DNA of 64,000 nucleotides from assembly GCF_000424665.1 (NCBI RefSeq), contig NZ_AUKI01000020.1, positions 186,001 to 250,000 of the forward strand, given 5' to 3'. Made by a program: the position numbers and the translations under genes. Shown here piece by piece: positions 53,306-62,100 of this stretch. The notes under the pieces were generated by a model that was given only the letters and a program-made list of their open reading frames with translations, was not told the origin of the DNA and ran no database searches. The stretch's first letter is position 1. Each line of letters starts with the position of its first letter. The DNA comes from Salinimicrobium terrae DSM 17865 (GTDB taxonomy: Bacteria > Bacteroidota > Bacteroidia > Flavobacteriales > Flavobacteriaceae).

Positions 53306-53677
53306 TCAGGAATGGCTATCGTGCGTGGGATTCTCTGCCCCGGGTGGTTTTTTCTCTGTTAAAAGTCCTGCTCCAATTTCCAGAATTCCCAAAACCACAA
53401 ACGGCCAGGTCAATTCATCGGCAAAACCGAAAAGCCACGGAGAGGTGGCAAGCAACACTCCTCCCAAAACATCCATGCCGAGGTGCGTTTTCATCGCCAG
53501 GATCTTGAATAATCCCAATTCATAATCTGTAAGAAGACTGTAAAGGATCACTCCTGCACCCAGGATGACCAGTAAAGTAGAGGCAGCACCTTCCGGAATT
53601 GCCGGGTGCAATGGAAGAAGGATCAATAAAAGACCCATGAGATAGTCAATATAACCGTGAATTTTTGTGCTGATCAT
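53306..53677 (-). CDS. SPW-repeat membrane protein
   Basis: A 123-aa protein with four hydrophobic segments and the SPW signature: SPWLFGFADELTWPFVVLG near residue 82 (after TSP), with a similar half near residues 18-40. The SPW family is of unknown function. The C-terminus ends in a histidine- and serine-rich tail. It is transcribed toward the 114-aa gene and is 115 bp downstream of the hemerythrin genes. Confidence 0.82.
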   Translation of the reverse strand: MISTKIHGYIDYLMGLLLILLPLHPAIPEGAASTLLVILGAGVILYSLLTDYELGLFKILAMKTHLGMDVLGGVLLATSPWLFGFADELTWPFVVLGILEIGAGLLTEKKPPGAENPTHDSHS

Positions 53678-53792
53678 AATTTCAGTTTTAAGTTACAACC
53701 TACAATTACTTAACTTTACTTCTTAAAAACCAAAGGCTTAACACAACTTTGTACTGAATTCATGAATCTTTTCTGAAGAATTCCCCAACTAA

Positions 53793-54245
53793 CTAAGATT
53801 TCCAAAACTTATCCTTCCAGTCCTCCTCATTGAAGACAATACTATCATGATGAGTTTGCAGCTGAAGTAGCTCTTCGGGGCCCACTTTTTTGACGATCTC
53901 CTTAAAAAGTACCCGCTCTTCATATCTTATAAAAGTACTCAACTCTTCTTCCAGCAGGTTCAACACTCTTTCATTATCGCAGTCACAGCTAAGTAATTTA
54001 TTGATTCGCCGGTGGTTGGCCAGTGCTTTTTTAACCCGTACATTATTTCCTAATAGGGGAAAAATAAACTGTTCTTCCAAATCAAAATGTGGGTCGAGAT
54101 AGTTTCTCTTAAACCAGTTGGTGTACTTTCTTATTCTTTCCTTATCGACACCCTGGCTAAGTCCCTTTCTTATATTTTCACACACCCTAAGGGCCTGTTG
54201 GTGTTCCAGAGACAAAGGTTCCAAAGCTTGAGAAGTTGCAGTCAT
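53793..54245 (-). CDS. Hemerythrin-domain protein (second of a tandem pair)
   Basis: A 150-aa four-helix protein of the hemerythrin/HHE type. Metal-ligand candidates are LEHQQAL, LDPHFDLEEQFIFP, ANHRRINKLL and SFIRYEERVLFKEI, which form the usual His/Glu di-iron pattern. It is about 40 percent identical by eye to the upstream 159-aa protein, so the two arose by duplication. Roles for such proteins include oxygen binding and Fe-S repair after nitric-oxide damage. It starts 9 bp after its paralogue. Confidence 0.88.
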   Translation of the reverse strand: MTATSQALEPLSLEHQQALRVCENIRKGLSQGVDKERIRKYTNWFKRNYLDPHFDLEEQFIFPLLGNNVRVKKALANHRRINKLLSCDCDNERVLNLLEEELSTFIRYEERVLFKEIVKKVGPEELLQLQTHHDSIVFNEEDWKDKFWKS

Positions 54246-54254
54246 ATCTAAATT

Positions 54255-54734
54255 TTAAATCTTTTTGGAATTCCAGAAATGGTCTTCCCAATTGTCATCT
54301 GAAAAAGCTATGGCGTGATGCTTTTGCTCAATATCTTCAAATTCCTCCGGAGAAGCTATTTGCTGCACTTCATTAAACACCACTCTTTCCTCAAACCTGA
54401 TATGGCTGTCCAGCTCTTCCTCTATGAGGCTAAGGGCCTTAAGAACTTCAGATTTCTGATTAAATAATCTCTTAAGCCTCCGGTGTTCTGCAAGGGCTTT
54501 TTTAATCAGCTGATTTTCATCTCCCAATACAGGAAAAACATATTCTTCTTCAGCTTCAAAATGCGGATACAAATATTGCTTTTTGAACCAGTCGGTATAA
54601 CTCTTCATTCGCTCCGGGGCAACCTCCAGCTTTATTCCCTGCCGTATTTTCCAGCAAAGTAAAAGGCCGTGATGGTGTTCCCGGCTCAGAGGCTTTAGAG
54701 CTTCATGTCGTTTGATTGGTTTTTTCTTTTCCAT
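54255..54734 (-). CDS. Hemerythrin-domain protein (first of a tandem pair)
   Basis: A 159-aa hemerythrin-type protein starting at ATG 54734. Ligand-type segments are SREHHHGLLLC, YPHFEAEEEYVFP, AEHRRLKRLF and SHIRFEERVVFNEV, with a terminal EQKHHAI. This indicates a di-iron site binding O2 or reacting with NO. An open frame reaches 54776, but the upstream bases code better for a 55-aa small protein in another frame. The distant promoter at 54893-54936 has an Fnr-like box, giving low-oxygen or NO control. Confidence 0.9.
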   Translation of the reverse strand: MEKKKPIKRHEALKPLSREHHHGLLLCWKIRQGIKLEVAPERMKSYTDWFKKQYLYPHFEAEEEYVFPVLGDENQLIKKALAEHRRLKRLFNQKSEVLKALSLIEEELDSHIRFEERVVFNEVQQIASPEEFEDIEQKHHAIAFSDDNWEDHFWNSKKI

Positions 54735-54870
54735 TACTTTTCTTTCGTTCCAGATCCTTCTCTTCTGAAGGTCCATTTCTTATTTGGCCACAAACGTTGC
54801 AAACTTTAATAGATTCCCTTATTGCTTTGGAAGCAACTTTAGCAGAGATAATTTGATCCTTTTCTTGCAT
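54703..54870 (-). CDS. Possible small CxxC protein, 55 aa, upstream of the hemerythrin genes
   Basis: A 55-codon frame from ATG 54870 lies between the Fnr-like promoter (predicted RNA start 54888, an 18-base leader) and the first hemerythrin gene, whose start it overlaps by 32 bases in a different frame. It encodes KVCNVCGQI, a CxxC knuckle, between two charged helical segments. The C-terminal third looks non-conserved. It may be a real metal-binding peptide or simply a long leader. Confidence 0.35.
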   Translation of the reverse strand: MQEKDQIISAKVASKAIRESIKVCNVCGQIRNGPSEEKDLERKKSNGKEKTNQTT

Positions 54871-54892
54871 TAATACTTCTGACTAATTAAGA

Positions 54893-54936
54893 CAAAAATG
54901 TCCAAATAAATTTTAATATTTTATGATGGTAATCAT
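54893..54936 (-). promoter_or_regulatory. Fnr-like box plus -7 element of the hemerythrin operon
   Basis: ATGAT-GGTA-ATCAT (54923-54936, centre 54929.5; flanked by T and A to TATGAT-N4-ATCATA) lies 36.5 bp from the last G of the minus-strand -7 element CATTTTTG (54893-54900, one mismatch). Same geometry as the other sites. Confidence 0.65.
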
Positions 54937-54974
54937 ATAGAGTGATAATGATTAAGGACCAAGGATTTTCCCAA

Positions 54975-55730
54975 TTAAATGCCCAATTTTTCTAAAAAAG
55001 GTTTTTTTTGAGCTTTACTGGTATGAAGAAGTCGACCATCGGCCATCTTAGCGTCAATTTCGCCATATTCGGAGTGAACCAACTCCTTTACATGATCAAG
55101 GTTGACAATTGTTGAACGGTGTATTCGAAAGAACACATTAGGATCAAGAATTTCATCCAGGGCGCAGAGGGATTCTCATAATAAATACTTATTGTTATGG
55201 GTATATATTTCGGCATAACACCCTGAAGAGGTGACGTAAAGTATATCTTGCGGTTCAAGAAGGATGGTTTTGTTTCCCTGCTTTACAGGAATCTTAAATA
55301 TAGTCCCTGTAGAACGATTCGTGTAAAAACCCAGACGACTTTGAATCTTACCGTCTATATCCAGCTCTTCCCGCAGAATAGTGTTAAGTACTTTTGAGAC
55401 TGTTTTATAGAAGCGCTCATCCTTAAATGGCTTTAAAAGCAAATCACAGACGTTGGCTTCAAAGGCCTTACTGGCATCGGGGTTGTGAGCGGTTAAAAGA
55501 ACAATTACGGGACGGGGGGAAATTTTTATTTTTTCAAGGACATTGAAGCCATCCATGTCTTTCATTTCCAGGTCCAGAAAGATTAGATCGGGTTTAAGAG
55601 AATTAATTTCTTTAATGGCCGTTTTTCCACTAGAACATTCTCCCAAAACCTCGACTTCCGGCACCTTGTTAAGAAGGTTAATCACCCGCTTTCTCGCGAG
55701 GGCTTCATCGTCTATTATTAAAGCTTTCAA
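54975..55730 (-). pseudogene. LytTR-type response regulator interrupted by one in-frame TGA
   Basis: From ATG 55730 the frame gives a CheY-like receiver (residues 1-120; MKALIIDDEALARKR, phosphorylation site LDLEMKD, KPF) and the start of a LytTR DNA-binding domain, ending at TGA (55176-55178) after 184 aa. Reading straight on in the same frame for 66 codons gives the rest of LytTR: ESLCALDEILDP, NVFFRIHRSTIVNLDHVKEL and GRLLHTSKAQ, to a TAA at 54975. The TGA replaces a residue that is normally Arg (CGA or AGA), so a single base change has truncated the protein in its DNA-binding domain. A -7 element (TAACTTTG, 55760-55767) suggests it is still transcribed. A sequencing error is the main alternative. 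Confidence 0.85.
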
Positions 55731-55759
55731 AGGTCGAAGCTTAATTCTAATTACTTATT

Positions 55760-55767
55760 CAAAGTTA
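55760..55767 (-). promoter_or_regulatory. -7 element of the LytTR response regulator (TAACTTTG)
   Basis: Perfect TAnnTTTG match on the minus strand, predicted RNA start about 25 bases before the ATG at 55730. Confidence 0.5.
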
Positions 55768-56009
55768 CATTTTTTAGTGCTAATAAGGGAAGAAACGGGG
55801 GAATAAAAACATATAGATTTGTGCTCTTTTCCTCCGTTATAAATATAAAAATTCCTAAAAGAAAAAAAGGCTGCTATGATAACCAAGGACTATCAAAAAA
55901 TTATTCACTACCCCCCTTCGTCCCGGGTATTCCTGAGACCCTGCACCTGGAAAGGTGCAAAATGAATTTCTTTTTCGACAGTCCCTGATTGAGCCTCAAC
56001 TATCAACTA

Positions 56010-56561
56010 TTATTTGCTCGCAACTTCTATGGGTTTCCCATCAGTAACCTGAATTTTCAAATTCTGTACCTCATCCCCTTTCTCCAGGCGAATCTTAAAA
56101 TATTCTTGCTGCACATTTCCGTCCCTTCCTTTGGCCACATGAATGTTACGAGTCATATTCCATCCCTTGTAATTCCTATACACCTCTTCCTGTAAGTGGG
56201 GAGGCAGAAGAACATTTTTAAGCTTATAAGAAACTGTGAGTAAATTTCCTTCTTTACAATATTTTGCTCTCATCTTTCCTTTATTACTTCTTACCTCCAC
56301 CTGGTATTCCAGCGTTTTTCCATCCTCCACGAGATCAATAAAGGCTTCTATTTTGCAGTACCTGTCAAGAAATTCAACAGGATCTTTTTCAAATTCTCTT
56401 CCGTACTTCTCTCTAATTTTAAATATATATTTTTCACCATCTACCGTAACTTCAGGTAGCACAGGATCGAACCCTACACGGGCTTCTTTAAGTTCAGTAA
56501 ATTGAGCATTGCCAATTTCTGCCCACATCAAGATCACAAGAGAAACAAAAAAAATTTTCAT
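56010..56561 (-). CDS. Secreted hypothetical protein, 183 aa
   Basis: A 183-aa protein with a signal peptide (residues 1-19, ending GNAQ). The mature part is beta-rich and contains two cysteines, RYCKIEAF and AKYCKEGN, about 34 residues apart, which could form a disulfide. No family is recognised. It stands alone and converges on nothing; a -7 element (TAAATTTG, 56626-56633) lies 65 bp upstream. The 279-bp spacer between it and the response regulator gene downstream has no supported frame. Confidence 0.75.
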   Translation of the reverse strand: MKIFFVSLVILMWAEIGNAQFTELKEARVGFDPVLPEVTVDGEKYIFKIREKYGREFEKDPVEFLDRYCKIEAFIDLVEDGKTLEYQVEVRSNKGKMRAKYCKEGNLLTVSYKLKNVLLPPHLQEEVYRNYKGWNMTRNIHVAKGRDGNVQQEYFKIRLEKGDEVQNLKIQVTDGKPIEVASK

Positions 56562-56625
56562 GATAATAGCTTTAGATTATTACTTTTCACTCCTTAATTT
56601 ATACGTCGGTACGTTAAATTCCATG

Positions 56626-56633
56626 CAAATTTA
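56626..56633 (-). promoter_or_regulatory. -7 element of the 183-aa secreted protein gene (TAAATTTG)
   Basis: Perfect TAnnTTTG match on the minus strand; predicted leader about 60 bases. Confidence 0.45.
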
Positions 56634-56896
56634 CGGGTGAAAACAGGCTTCTTTCAGTGCTATGATATCAATAGCCCGAAATAGATTACCGGGACCCACT
56701 TTGGGGATACAGAACCAATGTTGTTGTAGAATAATAACATAGTTTTAAGGCTCGATTAACCATTTATCAAACGGCTAGCATCTATTTTTACTTTGCCGTG
56801 GTGGCTTCCATCCTGCTAACTTCAAAAATAGATATACAGAGTTTTTACAAAGAAGTTGCTTTTGTCTGATGGTTTCATAATCAAATCCAATTTTAT
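56634..56896. other. Non-coding spacer before the FNT gene
   Basis: No supported frame, tRNA, terminator or palindrome of the Crp/Fnr type. TTTTACTTTG near 56795 resembles a -7 element but has the wrong spacing. Confidence 0.45.
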
Positions 56897-57706
56897 ATGA
56901 CAAAGGAAAACTTTTCTGATACAGACAAACAGGAGTCGGAGGAAAGAAAATCTCCTACTGCAAAAGTTATACATGATTCTATTTTTATAGAAGCTCTCTC
57001 GGAATTATCCCGTTCCTCTTCTGCATTGTTCTGGTCTGGCCTTGCTGCCGGGTTGTCCATGGGATTTTCTATGATTTCGGAAGGATTGTTAAGGGCTAAT
57101 CTTCCTGATGTTGAGTGGCGAGTCCTGATATCAAATTTGGGCTATAGTGTAGGATTTCTTATTGTCATTCTGGGAAAGCAACAATTGTTTACAGAAAATA
57201 CACTAACCCCGGTTTTGCCACTCCTTCAAAGAAGAGATCTAAAAACGTTTTGGCAAGTATTAAGGCTTTGGGGAATAGTGCTTATTGCAAATCTTATTGG
57301 AGCTGTCATTATAGCATTTGTGGCTTCGAAAAGCCAGGTATTTGACCCACACGTTCAGGAAGCTTTTAAAGAAATAGGGAAAATGGCCATGAAACCTTCT
57401 TTTGAAGTCACTTTACTTCGGGGAGTCTTTGCCGGTTGGCTCATTGCATTAATTGTGTGGCTTCTACCTTACGCGCAAACCGCACGTATATGGGTTATTA
57501 TCATTATAACCTACATTATTGGTATAGGCCATTTAAGTCATTCAATCGCAGGATCAGTAGAGGTTTTTACACTGGCCTTTATGGAACAAACGTCCTGGGG
57601 GAATGCCTTAATCAACTTTACTATTCCCGCTTTAATTGGTAATATAATAGGTGGTGTAGCCATCGTTGCCGTACTAAATCATGCACAGGTAAAAGCAGAT
57701 TCATAG
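56897..57706 (+). CDS. Formate/nitrite transporter (FNT/YfdC) family protein
   Basis: A 269-aa membrane protein with six helices of the FNT fold. Landmarks are FWSGLAAGLSMGFSMISEGLLRA in the first helix pair, VILGKQQLFTENTLTPVLPLLQ (the omega-loop region) and LLRGVFAGWLIALIVWLLPYAQTARIW, followed by IGHLSHSIAGSVEVF with the conserved pore histidine. The YfdC subgroup is of unclear substrate; formate, nitrite, hydrosulfide (HSC) and lactate channels share the fold. In a sulfur- and NO-rich neighbourhood, HS- or nitrite are plausible cargos, but this is inference. Confidence 0.9.
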   Translation: MTKENFSDTDKQESEERKSPTAKVIHDSIFIEALSELSRSSSALFWSGLAAGLSMGFSMISEGLLRANLPDVEWRVLISNLGYSVGFLIVILGKQQLFTENTLTPVLPLLQRRDLKTFWQVLRLWGIVLIANLIGAVIIAFVASKSQVFDPHVQEAFKEIGKMAMKPSFEVTLLRGVFAGWLIALIVWLLPYAQTARIWVIIIITYIIGIGHLSHSIAGSVEVFTLAFMEQTSWGNALINFTIPALIGNIIGGVAIVAVLNHAQVKADS

Positions 57707-58038
57707 CAAAAACAAAAAACAGCCTGCATGTGAAAGTTTATAGTTTTGCCCGTAAATAAACATGATCAGGACAAACTCTAAACTGAAGCATATCCAAAGA
57801 ATACTGAAAAAATCGGAAAAAATACAGTTGAAGTAGTAAAACGCTGACTTTAAAACAAGAAAAAACACATAGTAACAAGAAATCAAACTTAAGATGCTTA
57901 AATTAGACTGAAATGAAAATTCCGGGCTCGCCAGCTAACAACGCTTTTATATGAGACATGGCTTTTTCTTGTTAAAAACATAGGAGAAAATGAAATGTTC
58001 CGGATAAGGCATTTAATTATTTTAGTTTGATTAAAAAA
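57707..58038. other. Non-coding spacer before the CheB gene
   Basis: AT-rich, with no supported frame or hairpin with T run. TAGTTTG near 58023 resembles a -7 element with one spacer base missing. Confidence 0.45.
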
Positions 58039-59070
58039 ATGGAAAAAAGCAATAAAACAGATAATTCAGGAAAAATTTCTAAGATAGTTGTAATAGGTAC
58101 ATCTGCAGGAGGGCTTAGTGCATTGAAAAAATTAATTAGTCAACTGCACAAGGATTTCCCTCTGCCGGTACTGGTTGTGCGTCATATTTCTGCAGATGCT
58201 ACTGGAAATGTACTTTTAGACGAGTTAAATAAGTTGAATACAATAAAATGTCAGCATGCAGAAAGCGGAGATAACCTTAAACCCGGACATCTTTACCTGG
58301 CACCATCAGACCATCACCTGATGATTGGAGAAGATCTTAAAATACTGGTGACTAAAGGAGCCCAGGAAAACAGGTATCGTCCTGCTATTGATCCCTTATT
58401 TCGATCTGCTGCCGTAGGATTTGGTACCGGGGTTATTGGAATATTGCTAACGGGTTATCTCGATGATGGAACGGCAGGAATGAAAGCCATTAAAAGATGT
58501 GGAGGAACCTGTATTGTCCAGGATCCTGAGGAAGCCGATTATCCAGCGATGCCAAAGAATGCTTTAAATAATGTAAAAGTAGATCATTGCCTGCCTATAT
58601 CTAAAATGGGAACCCTGCTTTATCAGCTTATCCCACAGAAATTAAAACAAAGTAAACCTGTTCCGGATGATGTTTTAATAGAGACTAAAATTGCCGAACG
58701 TGTTTTGAGTGATTTGGCTTCAGTCAATAAAGTGGGCGATCAGGTACCATTTAATTGCCCGGGTTGTGGTGGGGTTCTATGGAAAGTGGAAAAAGATACC
58801 GATCTCCGGTATCGTTGTCATGTGGGGCACGCATATACGGCAGCCTCTCTTTTAGCTGAACAGACAAAAAAGATTGAAGAAACCATGTGGACTGCTCTAA
58901 GAATGTTCGAGGAACGTAAAAATTTGCTGACTACCATGGCAAAGGACAAAAAAGGTGTTGGTTCTAAATCGGCCGAGGAAAGAGCAAAAGTCTCCCAGGT
59001 TCATATCGATAGGATTAGGGCAATCCTGAAAACAGCTAATATTGAAAGTGAGGATGATATGCCTACCTGA
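58039..59070 (+). CDS. CheB-type protein-glutamate methylesterase with zinc-ribbon-like tail
   Basis: A 343-aa protein from ATG 58039. The N-terminal 190 residues are the CheB catalytic domain without a receiver: GTSAGG (Ser22), VRHISADATGNVL (His), LTGYLDDGTAGM (Asp). The C-terminal part has CPGCGGVLWKV and YRCHVGHAYTAASL (about residues 239-275), a Cys/His pattern like a zinc ribbon, then helices. Non-receiver CheBs of this kind pair with CheB-CheR fusions in bacteria without flagella. It precedes the giant fusion by 124 bp. Confidence 0.9.
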   Translation: MEKSNKTDNSGKISKIVVIGTSAGGLSALKKLISQLHKDFPLPVLVVRHISADATGNVLLDELNKLNTIKCQHAESGDNLKPGHLYLAPSDHHLMIGEDLKILVTKGAQENRYRPAIDPLFRSAAVGFGTGVIGILLTGYLDDGTAGMKAIKRCGGTCIVQDPEEADYPAMPKNALNNVKVDHCLPISKMGTLLYQLIPQKLKQSKPVPDDVLIETKIAERVLSDLASVNKVGDQVPFNCPGCGGVLWKVEKDTDLRYRCHVGHAYTAASLLAEQTKKIEETMWTALRMFEERKNLLTTMAKDKKGVGSKSAEERAKVSQVHIDRIRAILKTANIESEDDMPT

Positions 59071-59194
59071 TGAATACGTGATATTTAACCCTCATATTTC
59101 TCTTCTTTCTCACAAACATTTGTTATAAAGCTCTTAAAGTTTTTATAACCTGTAAAAAAGGGTATTTTTATATTATCCCCATAGGATATTGTAT

Positions 59195-62100
59195 ATGAAA
59201 GAACCTAACCAAAAAACTCCAAATAAAGCACTCACCAAATCTAAAAATAAATTTCCCGTAGTAGGCGTTGGTGCTTCCGCGGGGGGATTGGCGGCATTTA
59301 AACAGTTTATAAAATCCATCCCCAAAGATTCAGGAATGGCCTATGTACTGGTGCAGCATCTGGACCCAAACCATGATAGTCAGCTGCCGGAACTATTGCA
59401 AAAAGTCAGCAATATTCCTGTTCTGGAAATTTCAGATGACATTAAGGTGGAGCCCAATAATATTTACATTATCCCCAGCAATAAAATGCTGCTTTCTAAT
59501 GATGGTAAGCTGGAACTCAGCCCCAGGCCCGAAAAGAGCGAAAAATTAAAAAACCTGCCTATAGACTTGTTTTTCACCTCCCTTGCATGGGTTCACCAGT
59601 CGCATTCTATTGGAGTAGTATTAACAGGCACAGGGAGTGATGGTACTGAAGGATTAAAAGCCATTAAGGAACATGGGGGCATCACGTTTGCCCATGACCT
59701 GGAGTCGGCAGAGTATGATGGAATGCCCAAAAGCGCAGCCGATGCGGGAGTGGTGGATTTTGCCCTTCCCCCGGATAAAATTCCTGCAAAAATTCTTGAA
59801 ACAATTAAAAAAATCGCCGCCAAGGATGCCGATGGCGACGATCAAAAATACAACGGGCAGGATGAGAAGGTTTTTAAACAAATCCTTTCCCTGTTGCGAA
59901 CGCGTAGAGGAACCGATTTTACTTACTATAAGCAAACCACTATTCGCAGAAGAATACTCCGCAGGATGGCTCTTAATAATAAAGAAGAACCTTCAGAATA
60001 TCTTGAACAATTAAAATCAAAGACCTCCGAACAAGATGTGTTGTACCAGGATCTATTGATCCCGGTAACCGCTTTTTTCCGGGACACCGAGGTTTTTGAC
60101 ACTTTATGTCATACTACCCTTCCAAACATTATTAAGAATAAGCAAGAAGGTGTTCCCATTCGAATTTGGGTGTCGGCATGCAGCACCGGCCAGGAAGCCT
60201 ACACTATTGCTATCTGCCTCCTGGAGTTCTTTGAGAACAATCCTTCATCGGGCCCCAGGGAAAAAATACAAATATTTGGTACAGATATTAGCGAACCTGC
60301 CATTGAAAGATCTCGAACAGGGATTTATAAAAAAAATGAAGTACAGGATCTGTCTCCCAAACGTTTGAAAAAATATTTTACTAAAAGAGATGGCCATTAC
60401 CAGATAAACAAGAAGGTACGCGAAATATGTGTTTTTGCCCTTCATAATTTCCTCATGGACCCGCCATTTGGGAAAATAGACCTTGTAAGTTGCCGCAATG
60501 TGCTCATATATATGGAGCCTTACCTTCAGAAAAAGGCCCTTACCACCTTTCACTATGCCCTAAACCAGAATGGGTATTTATTACTGGGAAAATCGGAGAC
60601 CGTGAGTAATGTACCCGATCTTTTTGCTCCTTCAGAAAAACAGTATAAAATATACTCCCGCAAAGATAAACGCAGCAGGTTCATGCTGGTGACCAGCAAG
60701 CGAAGCGAACAAAATATTAAAGACATTAACACCGATTTCCGGGAAGAAAATACACGTACCGATTTCCAGACGATCGCAGACGATGTTATCCTGAGCAATT
60801 ACTCCCCGGCCGGGGTGGTGGTGAATGAAACCATGGATATTGTTCATTTTCGGGGAAATACCAGCAAATTCCTGCAACAGTCCCCAGGAAAACCTACCCA
60901 TAACTTGTTAAAAATGGCAAAATTGGGGCTGTCCTTCGAACTCCGGAATATTTTGCATCAAGCCAAAATAAACCAGCAGAAGGATCCCGAAGGAAAATCT
61001 GCTATAGTAAAAAATGACATATTAATAGAAATAGATGGGCAAACATGTAACGTTTCCATAGAAGCTGTTCCTTTGCCGAAACTTGTAGAGCCCCATTATC
61101 TCGTCCTTTTCCATGACCATGGGCTCGCAGTCTCCAATGAGGACACTTCTGGAGCACCAAAAGATAAAGAAAAAGACAGGCGCATAAAACAACTGGAACT
61201 GGAACTTTCCCAAACCCGGGAAAATATGCGCAGCATTACCGAAGACCAGGAAGCAATTAATGAAGAGCTGCAAAGTGGCAATGAAGAGTTGGAAAGTAGC
61301 AGTGAAGAACTGCAGAGTTTGAACGAGGAATTGGAGACCAGCAAAGAGGAATTGCAGAGTACTAATGAAGAACTAACCAGCTTAAACCAGGAGTTGCAGA
61401 GCCTCAACACTCAGCTCGTGAGTTCCAGGGATTATGCTGAGATCGTTGTTGATACTATTTGGGAGCCCCTGTTGATTCTGGATAAAAATCTACATGTGAA
61501 ATCTGCCAATAAAGCTTTCTACAAAACATTTAAGGTTCGGGAAGAGCAAACAGAGGGAAAATTGGTGTATGATATAGGTAATAAACAGTGGGACATTTCC
61601 CAATTGAGAACCCTGTTGGGTAACATTTTGCCAGAAAAAGAAGGTTTTACCAATTTTGAGATGACACATGATTTCCAAAAAATTGGAACGAAAACCATGC
61701 TGTTAAATGCCCGGCAGATCTTTAGTCCCGATAATGAAGACAATAGGATCTTACTGGCGATTGAAGATATTACAGAAGTAAAAAAGGCCGGTGCAAAAAA
61801 TGCGAGATTGTCGGCAATTGTAGAATCTTCGGAGGATGCCATTATTAGTAAAACCCTCGATGGAACCATTACGAGTTGGAACAGAGGTGCAGAAAAAATA
61901 TTCGGATATAACCTTAAAGAAACTATTGGAAAACACATATCGATTATTATTCCCAAAGAGTACCAGGACGAGGAGGATACAATTACCGAAACAGTTAAAA
62001 AGGGAGGTAAAATAAATGAATTTGAATTGGTAAGAATTACCAAAAAAGGAAAAAAAATCCCCATATCCCTTACAGGTTCCCTGGTAAAAGATGCGGAAGG

